A DNA stretch of 47,129 nucleotides from Acinetobacter sichuanensis. GTDB lineage: Bacteria > Pseudomonadota > Gammaproteobacteria > Pseudomonadales > Moraxellaceae. Shown here one piece after another: positions 8,635-17,445 of the stretch; positions within the stretch are counted from its first letter, which is position 1, and every line of letters starts with the position of its first letter. The translations under genes and the position numbers were made by a program. The notes beneath the pieces were generated by a model. The model was not told where the DNA came from. It ran no database searches and saw nothing but the letters and a program-made list of their open reading frames with translations. The stretch is taken from the NCBI RefSeq assembly GCF_003024515.2, contig NZ_PYIX02000035.1:1-47129 (forward strand). The letters are read 5' to 3'.

Positions 8635-11319
8635 TTACACTCCTACCGCCACAGATACAGGCTCTGCAAGAGAAACGGTCGGTGCTTGTCCAACTGGATA
8701 TCCGATATAACCTGTAGGTAAATAGTCAATGACTTGAACTGGCAGACTAATGGTTGTTTCACCTGCTTTCACAGTCAATTTCTGACCATCTTGCACATTC
8801 AAGCGTGCTGCATCTTGCTCACCCACAGCAAACATTGCTTCAGGAATACGTGATTCCATTGCAGCTGTTTTCACAGTGAATTCACCAGAAGCAAAAATAT
8901 GGTGCATTGGCACTAAACGGAAGCTGTCTGGATTTGCCACAACTGCTGTTGGTGCAACATAGCTACGTACTGAACGTTTAGGTAAACGATCAAATAAACG
9001 TACGCCAGAATCACCACCTTTTAAGTGACCACCCACTTCATCTTGATATTTGTTCCAAGATTGTGGAGAGTTCCAACCTGGTGCCCATGCAAATGGAACC
9101 AATGCTGCAGGTGTCTGATTACCCACATAACCTTCCATAGAGAACGTTAATGCTGAATCTTTATCTACAGGTTGTTTTGGCTCATGGACATTAAGCGGCG
9201 CACGCATCGCAGTACGACCTGAGTAGCGACGTGGTTCACGGGCAATTTTCAAACCATGTACACGATAGCCTGCATCAGGCGCAACATCTTGAATCGCTTG
9301 CAGTGCAGGTACATTGTTTACAACGCTTTCAATCACGTCGTCGAGCAATGTCCAAGAAATCGCTTTACCTTTCACACCCGTTTCAATGGCATGTAACCAG
9401 CGCCAAGATTCTTTGATCGCAAGTTCAGGTTTGTAATAGCTTGGGTCATACACTTGATAGAAACGTTGTGCACGTCCTTCTTGTGAAACCACTGTACCGT
9501 CACCTTCAGCGAAACTTGCAGCAGATAAAACAACATCCGCAGCTTTTACAGTTTCAGTTTCTGAATGATCCAATACAATCACGCTTTGTGCTTTGTCTAA
9601 TGCAGCTTGAACTTGTGCAGCAGGTAAACGACGGAATAAGTCATTTTCCATGATGATGACTGAGTCATAATCTTGTGCAAACGCTTGTTCTAAACTTAAA
9701 CCACCAAACAATGCTAAGCCCATTGAGTTCACTTCAGGAACAGTCAATGTTAAGCCTGCTGTTGAACCAAGGTTCTGTGCAACTTGTGCAGCAGCTTCCA
9801 TGATTGCAGCGTCTTGTAAGCTTGTACCAGAGATGATCAAAGGTTTTTTCGCAGCTTTTAAAGTATCCGCAATGGTTTGTGCAAATGCTTTCGCATCATC
9901 ATCCAAACCAAGAATCGCTTCACCTTTCACACCCGCAGCAATTGCAAAACCTAAACGCGCAATATCGTTTGGAGAAGCAACCACTTCACCTGTCGCAACA
10001 TCAGCAAGACGTGTTTGCGTCGCAGCTAAGATATAAATCGGAGATTTTGCATCTTGACCAATACGTTTAACAGGTTCTGCTAACCATTCTTGCGTACGAC
10101 GCTCTGCCGCCATTTCTTTGGCTTTGTTTTTCGCCGCTTGACGAACAGACAATGCCATACGTGGTGCAGTTTGGGTTAAGTCTTCACCGAGGATCAATAC
10201 AGCATCATAGCTTTCAATTTCACGCATACCTGGGTTATAAACACCTTCGGTTTGCATGATCGATGCTGCTAACTCAACCAAGTTTTGCTCTTTTTGAGAC
10301 AGACCTGTTGAATAGTTCTCTTGACCAACCAACTCACGTAATGCGAAGTTTGATTCAAGTGATGCACGTGGCGAACCAATACCCAAGACTTTTTTACCTT
10401 GAACATTGGCAATCACAGAATCCAACGCAACATCTACAGAAACAGTTTGCACATCAGCGCCATTACGGAACTGCGGTTGACGTGGACGATCTTCACGGTT
10501 GACATAACCTGTACCGAAACGACCTTTATCGCAAAGGAAGTATTGGTTTACTTCACCATTGAAACGGTTTTCTACACGACGGATCTCACCATAACGTTCA
10601 CCTGGTGAAATATTACAACCTGAAGAACAGCCTTGACATACGCTTGGCGCATATTGCATATCCCATTTACGGTTATAACGTGCAGAATGTGTTTTGTCGG
10701 TGAATACACCCGTTGGACAAACTTCAGTCAAGTTACCAGAGAATTCTGATTCTAAAGTCCCTGATTCTGGACGACCAAAGTAAACACGTGACGCATTGGC
10801 ATATACACCAAAGTCTGTACCGCCCGCATAGTCGTTGTAATAACGAACACAACGGTAACATGCGATACAACGGTTCATTTCATGTGAAATAAATGAACCC
10901 AACTCTTGGTTATAATGCGTACGTTTAGTAAAACGATAGCGACGACGGTCATGCTGTGTCATCACTGTCATATCTTGAAGATGACAGTGACCACCCTCTT
11001 CACAGACTGGACAGTCATGCGGGTGATTGGTCATCAAGAATTCCACGATAGATTCACGGAAATCTTTTGCTTCTTTGTCTTCAATCGAAATATAGGTATT
11101 GTCAGACGCAGGCGTCATACATGACATGACCAGGCGACCACGAGTATCTTCGGGATTCGCATATTGAGTCACAGCACACTGACGGCAAGAACCAACAGAA
11201 CCTAAGGATGGATGCCAACAAAAATATGGGATGTCGATGCCAAGGCTCAAACATGCTTGCAGCAAGTTTTCCGAACCATTGACTTCGTACGATTTTCCAT
11301 CGACATGAATTGTAGCCAT
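8635..11319 (-). CDS. nuoG: NADH:quinone oxidoreductase subunit G (Fe-S, molybdopterin-fold)
   Basis: NuoG is the largest peripheral subunit and carries several iron-sulphur clusters on the electron path. Visible ligands are C34, C45, C48 and C67 for the [2Fe-2S] cluster N1b; H101, C103, C106 and C112 for N5; C151, C154, C157 and C201 for N4. C228, C231, C235 and C263 would hold the extra cluster N7, which only some bacteria keep. The rest (about 290-894) is the molybdopterin-oxidoreductase fold without a cofactor. Length 894 is close to E. coli (908). It begins 11 bases after nuoF. Confidence 0.97.
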   Translation of the reverse strand: MATIHVDGKSYEVNGSENLLQACLSLGIDIPYFCWHPSLGSVGSCRQCAVTQYANPEDTRGRLVMSCMTPASDNTYISIEDKEAKDFRESIVEFLMTNHPHDCPVCEEGGHCHLQDMTVMTQHDRRRYRFTKRTHYNQELGSFISHEMNRCIACYRCVRYYNDYAGGTDFGVYANASRVYFGRPESGTLESEFSGNLTEVCPTGVFTDKTHSARYNRKWDMQYAPSVCQGCSSGCNISPGERYGEIRRVENRFNGEVNQYFLCDKGRFGTGYVNREDRPRQPQFRNGADVQTVSVDVALDSVIANVQGKKVLGIGSPRASLESNFALRELVGQENYSTGLSQKEQNLVELAASIMQTEGVYNPGMREIESYDAVLILGEDLTQTAPRMALSVRQAAKNKAKEMAAERRTQEWLAEPVKRIGQDAKSPIYILAATQTRLADVATGEVVASPNDIARLGFAIAAGVKGEAILGLDDDAKAFAQTIADTLKAAKKPLIISGTSLQDAAIMEAAAQVAQNLGSTAGLTLTVPEVNSMGLALFGGLSLEQAFAQDYDSVIIMENDLFRRLPAAQVQAALDKAQSVIVLDHSETETVKAADVVLSAASFAEGDGTVVSQEGRAQRFYQVYDPSYYKPELAIKESWRWLHAIETGVKGKAISWTLLDDVIESVVNNVPALQAIQDVAPDAGYRVHGLKIAREPRRYSGRTAMRAPLNVHEPKQPVDKDSALTFSMEGYVGNQTPAALVPFAWAPGWNSPQSWNKYQDEVGGHLKGGDSGVRLFDRLPKRSVRSYVAPTAVVANPDSFRLVPMHHIFASGEFTVKTAAMESRIPEAMFAVGEQDAARLNVQDGQKLTVKAGETTISLPVQVIDYLPTGYIGYPVGQAPTVSLAEPVSVAVGV

Positions 11320-11330
11320 AGTCGAATTCC

Positions 11331-12659
11331 TTAAGCTTGTTCTACGTTGCGAGTTTGAGCAGCCGCATTCACGACTTTTGCTTCAAATTCACCACGGAAA
11401 TGTTTGAGTGCACCCATGAGTGGCTCCATCGCACCTGGTGCGTGGGCACAGAAGGTCTTACCGATCCATAACTTACGAGTCAATTCCTGTAAGTGATCGA
11501 TATCCTCTTGTTTACCTGTACCATCTTCCAGAGCTTTAAGCGCTTTAACTGCCCACGGCAAGCCATCACGGCAAGGTGTACAGAAACCACATGATTCACG
11601 TGCAAAGAATTCTTCAAGGTTCCGTGTAGCTGAAACCATACACTGAGTTTCATCAACAACCATCAACAAGCAAGTACCTAAACGTGAACCTGCTTTCATG
11701 ATGCTTTCTGCATCCATTGGCAAATCAATATGTTCAGCAGCAAGGAAGTCTGTTGATGCACCCCCTGGTAACCATGCTTTCAGGGTTAAGCCATCACGCA
11801 TACCACCCGCATGATCTTCAATCACTTCACGTGCAGTGGTACCAAATGGAAGTTCCCATAAACCTGGGAATTTCACTTTACCTGAAGCACCATAAATTTT
11901 AGTACCCGGATCTTTAGACTTGCCCGCAGACAAACCAATATACCACTCAGGTCCACGCAACATGATTGCGGGTAAGTTGTTGTACGTTTCTACATTGTTG
12001 ACAATCGTAGGTCGACCCCAAGCCCCTGCAACCTGTGGGAATGGTGGTTTAGTACGCGGGTTAGCACGGCGACCTTCAAGCGAGTTAATCAATGCAGTTT
12101 CTTCACCACAAATATAACGCCCTGCGCCCGTATGCACATGTAAATCAAAGCTCCATCCTGAATCTAGGATGTTGTCACCCAAATAACCTTTAGCACGAAT
12201 TTGTTCTAAAGCTTCATTTAAGTATTGTGCAGCTTCAATATATTCACCACGGATGAAGATATAGCCTTGAGTTGCTTCAAGCGTATAACCTGCAATGAGC
12301 ATCCCTTCGATCAATTGATGTGGAAGATCTTCCATCAACAAACGGTCTTTGAATGTTCCTGGTTCCATTTCATCGGCATTACAGATCAGGTAACGAGGAC
12401 CACCATCATTTGGCGCCATCAATGACCATTTAATCCCTGCTGGGAAACCTGCACCACCACGACCTTTTACAGTCGCCGCTTTGATCACATCAAGCACTTC
12501 CGCAGGTTTCATGCCCAATGCTTTTTTAAAGCCTGCATAACCTTCAAGCGCTTCGTAATCATCTGCACTACGAACAAATTCCTGTTTACTCAAACGCCAT
12601 GTTAATGGGTGAGTTTCAGGGTTACCGTCGCCATAAATTGGTTTTGGTTCAGTATTCAT
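11331..12659 (-). CDS. nuoF: NADH:quinone oxidoreductase subunit F (NADH/FMN)
   Basis: NuoF binds NADH and FMN and takes the first electrons into complex I. The nucleotide and flavin motif GRGGAGFPAGIKW is at residues 66-78. The cluster N3 ligands C357, C360, C363 and C404 are all present in the expected SCGFCTPC spacing, and the glycine-rich AWLPGGAS segment lies near 295-302. Length is 442 residues (E. coli 445). The start overlaps the nuoE stop by four bases, so the E-F pair of the dehydrogenase module is probably translationally coupled. Confidence 0.98.
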   Translation of the reverse strand: MNTEPKPIYGDGNPETHPLTWRLSKQEFVRSADDYEALEGYAGFKKALGMKPAEVLDVIKAATVKGRGGAGFPAGIKWSLMAPNDGGPRYLICNADEMEPGTFKDRLLMEDLPHQLIEGMLIAGYTLEATQGYIFIRGEYIEAAQYLNEALEQIRAKGYLGDNILDSGWSFDLHVHTGAGRYICGEETALINSLEGRRANPRTKPPFPQVAGAWGRPTIVNNVETYNNLPAIMLRGPEWYIGLSAGKSKDPGTKIYGASGKVKFPGLWELPFGTTAREVIEDHAGGMRDGLTLKAWLPGGASTDFLAAEHIDLPMDAESIMKAGSRLGTCLLMVVDETQCMVSATRNLEEFFARESCGFCTPCRDGLPWAVKALKALEDGTGKQEDIDHLQELTRKLWIGKTFCAHAPGAMEPLMGALKHFRGEFEAKVVNAAAQTRNVEQA

Positions 12660-13165
12660 ACATACTTCTCCAATAACTGTTTAATTGATGCCACTTCAAC
12701 TAAGCCGTGAGTATCTTCATCAATCATCAAGGTAGGACCTTTGTCGCAATTTCCTAAACAGCAAATTGGCAATAAAGTAAAACGACCATCAGCAGTCGTT
12801 TGACCATATTGAATACCTAATTCACGTTGGAATGCTTCTGCCAAAGTTTCCGCACCCATCAAAAAACATGCAATCGAATCACATAACAAAATCACGTGAC
12901 GACCCACAGGTTGACGGTAAATACGGTTATAGAATGTTGCTACACCTTCAAGGTCAGCAAGGCTCATACTCAACATTTGAGCAATCGCATTCATTTGCGC
13001 ATCATCAACCCAACCATTACGGCGTTGTACGTGTTTTAACGCATCTAAACACGCTGCACGTGGGTATGGATAATGTTCAATGTGATGTTGAATTTCGTGG
13101 ATTTCTTCCGCAGTCAAAATCCCTTCAATATTCACACGTGGCTTTTTATCAGTCAAAATCATCAT
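12656..13165 (-). CDS. nuoE: NADH:quinone oxidoreductase subunit E ([2Fe-2S])
   Basis: NuoE is the small thioredoxin-like subunit of the NADH dehydrogenase module and holds cluster N1a. The four ligands are in the expected CxxxxC and CxxxC arrangement: C95, C100, C136 and C140. C135, next to the third ligand, is an extra cysteine. The 169-residue length fits the family (E. coli 166). The gene begins 14 bases after nuoCD and overlaps nuoF by four bases. Confidence 0.97.
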   Translation of the reverse strand: MMILTDKKPRVNIEGILTAEEIHEIQHHIEHYPYPRAACLDALKHVQRRNGWVDDAQMNAIAQMLSMSLADLEGVATFYNRIYRQPVGRHVILLCDSIACFLMGAETLAEAFQRELGIQYGQTTADGRFTLLPICCLGNCDKGPTLMIDEDTHGLVEVASIKQLLEKYV

Positions 13166-13179
13166 AATGCGTTTACCCC

Positions 13180-14967
13180 TTAGCGATCCACGTCAGCCAT
13201 AACGACATCAATCGTCGCTAAATAAATGATCAAGTCAGATACAAGACTGCCGTTAATCACGGAAGGCATTTGCTGCAAGTGCGTGAATGTTGGTGTACGA
13301 ATACGGGTACGATAACTCATCGTTGACTTATCAGAAGTCAAGTAATAGTTAGATGCACCTTTCACCACTTCTGCCATCACAGATGCTTCACCTGCAGGCA
13401 TTACAGGACCCCATGACACGCTCAAGAAGTGCGTAATCAAAGTTTCAATATCTTGTAAAGTCTTATCTTTTGGTGGTGGAACAGCCAATGGGTGATCCGC
13501 TTTATATGGACCAGATGGCATATTATCTAGACATTGCTTCACGATTTTTAATGATTCTTCGATTTCACGATAGTGAACCATTACACGTGCATAAGCATCG
13601 CCTTCATACTCTAATGGCACTTCGAAATCATAGTTTTCGTAGCCACTGTATGGACGATATTTACGAACATCAAAGTCGATCCCTGTTGCACGTAGACCTG
13701 TACCTGTTACACCCCAAGCCAATGCAGATTTTGCATCATATTGAGCAACATTACGGGTACGACCGATAAACACAGAGTTTTTCAATGCCGCAGTATGATA
13801 TTCCTTCAAACGTTTTGGCATCCATTCGAGAATTTCACGAATCAGTTTTTGCCAGTTGTTTGGAAGATCATGCGCTGTACCACCGATACGGAACCATGCT
13901 GGGTGCATACGGAAACCTGTGATTGCTTCAATCGCATCATAGATTTTTTGACGGTCAGCAAACATATAGAATACTGGCGTCATACCACCCGCATCCTGAA
14001 TCGCAGTACCGATAAATAACAAGTGGTTATTGATACGGAACAGTTCAGACATCATGACACGGATACATTGCGCACGATCAGGAACAGTAATTCCTGCCAT
14101 TTGCTCCACGCCCATCACATAAGGCATGTTTTGCGCACAACCACCTAAGTAGTCAACACGGTCGGTATATGGAATGAATGAATGCCAAGTTTGACGTTCA
14201 GCCATCTTTTCCACACCACGGTGGTGATAACCGATATCAGGCACACAGTCTTTGACTTCTTCACCGTCCAACTGCAAGATCACACGGAACGCACCGTGCG
14301 CAGATGGGTGGTTAGGACCTAAGTTTAGGAACATGAAGTCTTCGTCTGCGTTACCGCGCGTCAAACCCCAGTCTTCTGGTACAAAGCGAAGATGTTCTTG
14401 TTCGAAATCTTGTTTTGCTTTGTCTTGCATATACGGTGTGTATTCCGTTGCACGTGCAGAATATTCTTTACGTAACGGATGACCTTCCCAATAGGTTGGT
14501 AACAAAATTCGACGAAGCATTGGATGCCCTTCGAAGTTGATCCCAAACATATCGTAAGCTTCACGCTCGTACCAGTTGGCATTTGGCCAGATGTTGGTCG
14601 CTGTAGGAATGTTAAGATCATTCTCATTCAACGCAACTTTGATACGAATATCACTGTTGCGCTCAAGCGACAACAAATGATAAAAGACAGTGAAGTCAGA
14701 AGCAGGTAAACCATCACGATGGGTACGTAAACGCTCATCTACTGCAGACAAGTCAAACAGCATCACATAAGGACGTGATACTGTACGCAAGTACATCAAA
14801 ACTTCTTGTACACGTGCGCGCTCAACCCAGACCGTTGGAAAATCTTCAAAGGTCGGTTGCACGTAAAAGTTCTCACCAAACTTGGTTTTGAGATCTTCTA
14901 CAATCGCAAATGCTGGGCGTGAATCAACAGGTGTTGACTCTGGCATAGCAATTTCAGTTTCAGCCAT
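13180..14967 (-). CDS. nuoCD: NADH:quinone oxidoreductase fused subunit C/D
   Basis: This single protein joins NuoC (about residues 20-190) and NuoD (about 205-595), the 30- and 49-kDa parts of the connecting module that forms the quinone pocket with NuoB. NuoC is marked by WYEREAYDMFGINFEGHP (split as WYEREAYDMFGI, about 132-143) and its RRILLPTYWEGHPLRK end. NuoD has the NLGPNHPSAHGAFR start, and the GYHHRGVEKMAE segment carries a conserved histidine near the quinone headgroup. The C-terminus ends in the usual DVVMADVDR. Fusion of C and D is common in gammaproteobacteria. The 86-base gap after nuoB contains a hairpin. Confidence 0.97.
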   Translation of the reverse strand: MAETEIAMPESTPVDSRPAFAIVEDLKTKFGENFYVQPTFEDFPTVWVERARVQEVLMYLRTVSRPYVMLFDLSAVDERLRTHRDGLPASDFTVFYHLLSLERNSDIRIKVALNENDLNIPTATNIWPNANWYEREAYDMFGINFEGHPMLRRILLPTYWEGHPLRKEYSARATEYTPYMQDKAKQDFEQEHLRFVPEDWGLTRGNADEDFMFLNLGPNHPSAHGAFRVILQLDGEEVKDCVPDIGYHHRGVEKMAERQTWHSFIPYTDRVDYLGGCAQNMPYVMGVEQMAGITVPDRAQCIRVMMSELFRINNHLLFIGTAIQDAGGMTPVFYMFADRQKIYDAIEAITGFRMHPAWFRIGGTAHDLPNNWQKLIREILEWMPKRLKEYHTAALKNSVFIGRTRNVAQYDAKSALAWGVTGTGLRATGIDFDVRKYRPYSGYENYDFEVPLEYEGDAYARVMVHYREIEESLKIVKQCLDNMPSGPYKADHPLAVPPPKDKTLQDIETLITHFLSVSWGPVMPAGEASVMAEVVKGASNYYLTSDKSTMSYRTRIRTPTFTHLQQMPSVINGSLVSDLIIYLATIDVVMADVDR

Positions 14968-15012
14968 TGGCTTGGCTTCCTATTTAATACAAATTCTGTG
15001 AAATTTCCTGAC

Positions 15013-15034
15013 GACCATGCCCTTCAGGCATGTC
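15013..15034 (-). other. Hairpin between nuoB and nuoCD
   Basis: ATGCC / GGCAT with a 5-base loop extends past one bulged base to GAC / GTC. It lies in the longest gap inside the operon (14968-15053) and lacks a U-run, so it is unlikely to end transcription. A role in mRNA processing or stability is possible but not shown. Confidence 0.5.
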
Positions 15035-15053
15035 AAATATTCATCAGAAAAAA

Positions 15054-15731
15054 TTACTCAATTTCATCCATAGAGCGTAAGTTTTTCACTGCAATACGTT
15101 CAGCATTCTTACGATCACGTTCTGGCATCATCTTTGGCTTATATACAGGCTGAAGATCATCACCAATCACCGCAGAAAGCGGACGACGCTCTAATTGAAT
15201 TTGGTCTTGTAACAACATTAATGCTTGGATTAATGCTTCTGGACGTGGAGGACAACCAGGGACATAAACGTCAACAGGAATGATTTTATCCACACCCTGT
15301 ACAACTGAATAAATGTCGTACATACCACCAGAGTTAGCACAAGCACCCATTGAAATGACCCATTTCGGCTCAAGCATTTGCTCATATAAGCGCTGAATAA
15401 CAGGCGCCATTTTCACAAAGCAAGTTCCTGCAACGATCATCAAGTCTGCCTGACGAGGTGAAGCACGAATAACCTCAGCACCGAAACGTGACAAATCATG
15501 CACACCTGTTAAAGTTGTTGCATATTCAACGTAACAGCAAGATGTACCAAAGTTAAAAGGCCATAATGAGTTTTTACGACCCCAGTTCACAGCTGTATGC
15601 AATACATCCTCTAAACGAGTCATGAATACATTTTTATTCACTTCTTCTTCAAGTGGATCAGTCACAATTTGACGATCTTGAAGTGGATATTGCTCAGCTT
15701 CTGGATTCGCACGGGTTAAGGTATATTTCAT
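15054..15731 (-). CDS. nuoB: NADH:quinone oxidoreductase subunit B (cluster N2)
   Basis: NuoB carries the terminal [4Fe-4S] cluster N2, which reduces the quinone. The ligands C65 and C66 (GTSCCYVEY), C131 (GACANSGGMY) and C160 (VPGCPPRPE) are all present in the family spacing, including the unusual pair of adjacent cysteines. Length is 225 residues (E. coli 220). It starts 7 bases after nuoA and is separated from nuoCD by 86 bases. Confidence 0.98.
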   Translation of the reverse strand: MKYTLTRANPEAEQYPLQDRQIVTDPLEEEVNKNVFMTRLEDVLHTAVNWGRKNSLWPFNFGTSCCYVEYATTLTGVHDLSRFGAEVIRASPRQADLMIVAGTCFVKMAPVIQRLYEQMLEPKWVISMGACANSGGMYDIYSVVQGVDKIIPVDVYVPGCPPRPEALIQALMLLQDQIQLERRPLSAVIGDDLQPVYKPKMMPERDRKNAERIAVKNLRSMDEIE

Positions 15732-15738
15732 TCCCGAG

Positions 15739-16287
15739 TTACTCCTTGTTCAGTGACATAGTCGGTGTTTTATCTTTCACACGACCTGATGATTGAGCTG
15801 GAATTGTTCCTGTAGGGTCCATCACCAACTCCTCAATAGAATTGAAGCGGGTAATTTCTGCAAGATCCATATTTGGTGAACCTACTTTAGGTTTGATACC
15901 TGCTGCTTTACGACGATCTGAAGGCGCCCAGTTCAGCGCACCTGTTGAAAGTTCATAAACCAAACCAACAAGCAAAACTAAAATAAATACAGCAGCGGCT
16001 GCAAAACCAACCCAACCTACTTCACGAACAGAAGTTGCCCATGCATATAGATAAAGTGCTTCTAAGTCGAACACGACAAAGAAAATTGCAACCAAATAGA
16101 ATTTTGCAGATAAGCGGATACGTGCACCACCAGCACCTACCACACCTGATTCAAATTGCTCTTGCTTTGCACGTCCCCATGATTTACCCCCAAGGAGCAA
16201 AGGAACAGTAAGCATAAAGACACATAGAAATGTAACGCCGATCACGAAGGCGATGATTGCCCAATCGTATGGAGTAATGGCACTCAT
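15739..16287 (-). CDS. nuoA: NADH:quinone oxidoreductase subunit A
   Basis: NuoA is a three-helix membrane subunit and the first gene of the operon. I chose the ATG at 16287 (182 residues) because AGGAG lies about 10 bases upstream and the protein then starts MSAITPYDWAI. The frame stays open to 16359 but would add 24 polar residues without family likeness. The core has the EQFESGVVGAGGARIR loop and the FDLEALYLYAWA helix. The C-terminal ~55 hydrophilic residues, ending MSLNKE, are longer than in E. coli (147 residues in total). Confidence 0.95.
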   Translation of the reverse strand: MSAITPYDWAIIAFVIGVTFLCVFMLTVPLLLGGKSWGRAKQEQFESGVVGAGGARIRLSAKFYLVAIFFVVFDLEALYLYAWATSVREVGWVGFAAAAVFILVLLVGLVYELSTGALNWAPSDRRKAAGIKPKVGSPNMDLAEITRFNSIEELVMDPTGTIPAQSSGRVKDKTPTMSLNKE

Positions 16288-17023
16288 GCGGGGATAACTC
16301 CTGGCAGGCCTATTATTAACAAAGAATGTATGTATTGGCCTTGTAAATACACCAAACACAAAATAAATCTGCGTAATTGTACCCGATTGCTGTCATCAGT
16401 TGCTAGTTCATCCCTCTAAGTCTTTCGGATGATTTTTTAATCTTTTTTAGCTATTGACATAGATTTAAAGCAATCTGAGTGTTACAAATCGCATAAAGTG
16501 ATTAAAAACCATAAAATGATAATTTTTTTCGAATAAAACAATAAAATCTTTGTTTTTTCATATTAAATCATTTACTTAAAATTAGATTTTTATTTAAAAA
16601 TAACAAATAATAGGTCTTATTTCATAAATTTATGCTCATTTTATAAAATATTTCAGGATAAAAAGTAAATTTAATATTTTGTTACATTCTTCAAAAAGTT
16701 TATTTTCACAACAATAAATTTCATGAAATATTATCTAAATATGATAATTAATGTCATTTTAATAAAAATAAAAACACAAATAAAGACCCAAATTATCAAG
16801 AAAAATTATTACAACTTTAACCACTCAACGCTTAAATTTCCATTTAAAGCTTTTGCCTACTTCTCACCTACCTTATGTATTCTTTTTCTACAAAAATCTT
16901 TTTTCTTTGATGAAAAGTAAATTATTTTACCAATTTCAATTTGATAACAACCTTTAATAAACTTTATACAATTCATTAAGTTGTTCTGTGTATGCTAGAA
17001 AATAATAATAAGGAGTACAACCC
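16288..17023. other. AT-rich intergenic region between nuoA and an orphan gene
   Basis: This stretch of about 730 bp separates two divergent genes and is very AT-rich, especially 16500-16930. Upstream of nuoA the best -10 candidate on the minus strand is TACAAT (16376-16381) with no good -35. A possible plus-strand promoter for the orphan gene is listed separately. A frame at 16723-16920 (plus) would encode mostly I, K, N and F, and I do not accept it as a gene. I see no RNA gene, insertion sequence or long repeat. Confidence 0.6.
16941..16970 (+). promoter_or_regulatory. Possible promoter of the orphan 118-codon gene
   Basis: TTGATA (16941-16946) and TATACA (16965-16970) are separated by 18 bp, matching five and four of six consensus bases. 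The predicted start is near 16977, about 45 bases before the ATG. The region is AT-rich, so chance matches are likely. Confidence 0.4.
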
Positions 17024-17380
17024 ATGAGCATAAACTTTACCCACAAACCAAATTATTTTCTTTTTGCTCAATTATTGATTCGTCATATTGAGGGATATGT
17101 CATAAAACATCCTGATGCGAATAATGCCATTTTCGATTTACGTGATATTTATGAGCTATTTCGCCAAGATCTTGCTTCAACCACGACCAATCTTGATGGA
17201 ATCTTAAACATTGCTGATGAATATACTATTGATACGTTAAATGGGGATCAGAAAATTATCAGTAAATATCATATTGATGCAGAACAAAATAGCTTACTTA
17301 TTGATTTTAATGCAGATGCTTTAAATTCTCTACGTGAAGGCAAAGCGATTATTGCTCCTGATGCAACACTACACCAATAA
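17024..17380 (+). CDS. Hypothetical protein, 118 residues
   Basis: I do not recognise this protein. The ATG at 17024 is preceded by AAGGAG 8 bases upstream, so it is very probably translated. The sequence is soluble and mixed in charge, with no signal peptide, membrane segment or cysteine. Residues 10-50 look helical (FAQLLIRHIEGYVI, DLRDIYELFRQDL). Residues 75-115 look like strands followed by a helix (NSLLIDFNADALNSLREGKA). It is monocistronic: about 730 bp of AT-rich DNA lies before it and a terminator follows it. Codon use resembles the neighbouring genes. It converges on bfmS, but nothing links it to that system. Confidence 0.75.
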   Translation: MSINFTHKPNYFLFAQLLIRHIEGYVIKHPDANNAIFDLRDIYELFRQDLASTTTNLDGILNIADEYTIDTLNGDQKIISKYHIDAEQNSLLIDFNADALNSLREGKAIIAPDATLHQ

Positions 17381-17407
17381 ATTGTATCGTGATCAAAAAT
17401 ACGATAA

Positions 17408-17438
17408 ATAAAAAGCATCAATATTGATGCTTTTTATC
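17408..17438. terminator. Bidirectional terminator between the orphan gene and bfmS
   Basis: AAAAAGCATCA / TGATGCTTTTT is a perfect inverted repeat centred near 17423, with A- and T-runs that serve both strands. It lies 27 bases after the plus-strand stop and 7 bases after the bfmS stop on the other strand. Confidence 0.88.
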
Positions 17439-17445
17439 ATTTTAC

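Noticed and set aside
16723..16920. 65-codon plus-strand frame in the AT-rich gap
   Set aside because: No ribosome-binding site, and composition is dominated by I, K, N and F, as expected for random AT-rich DNA.
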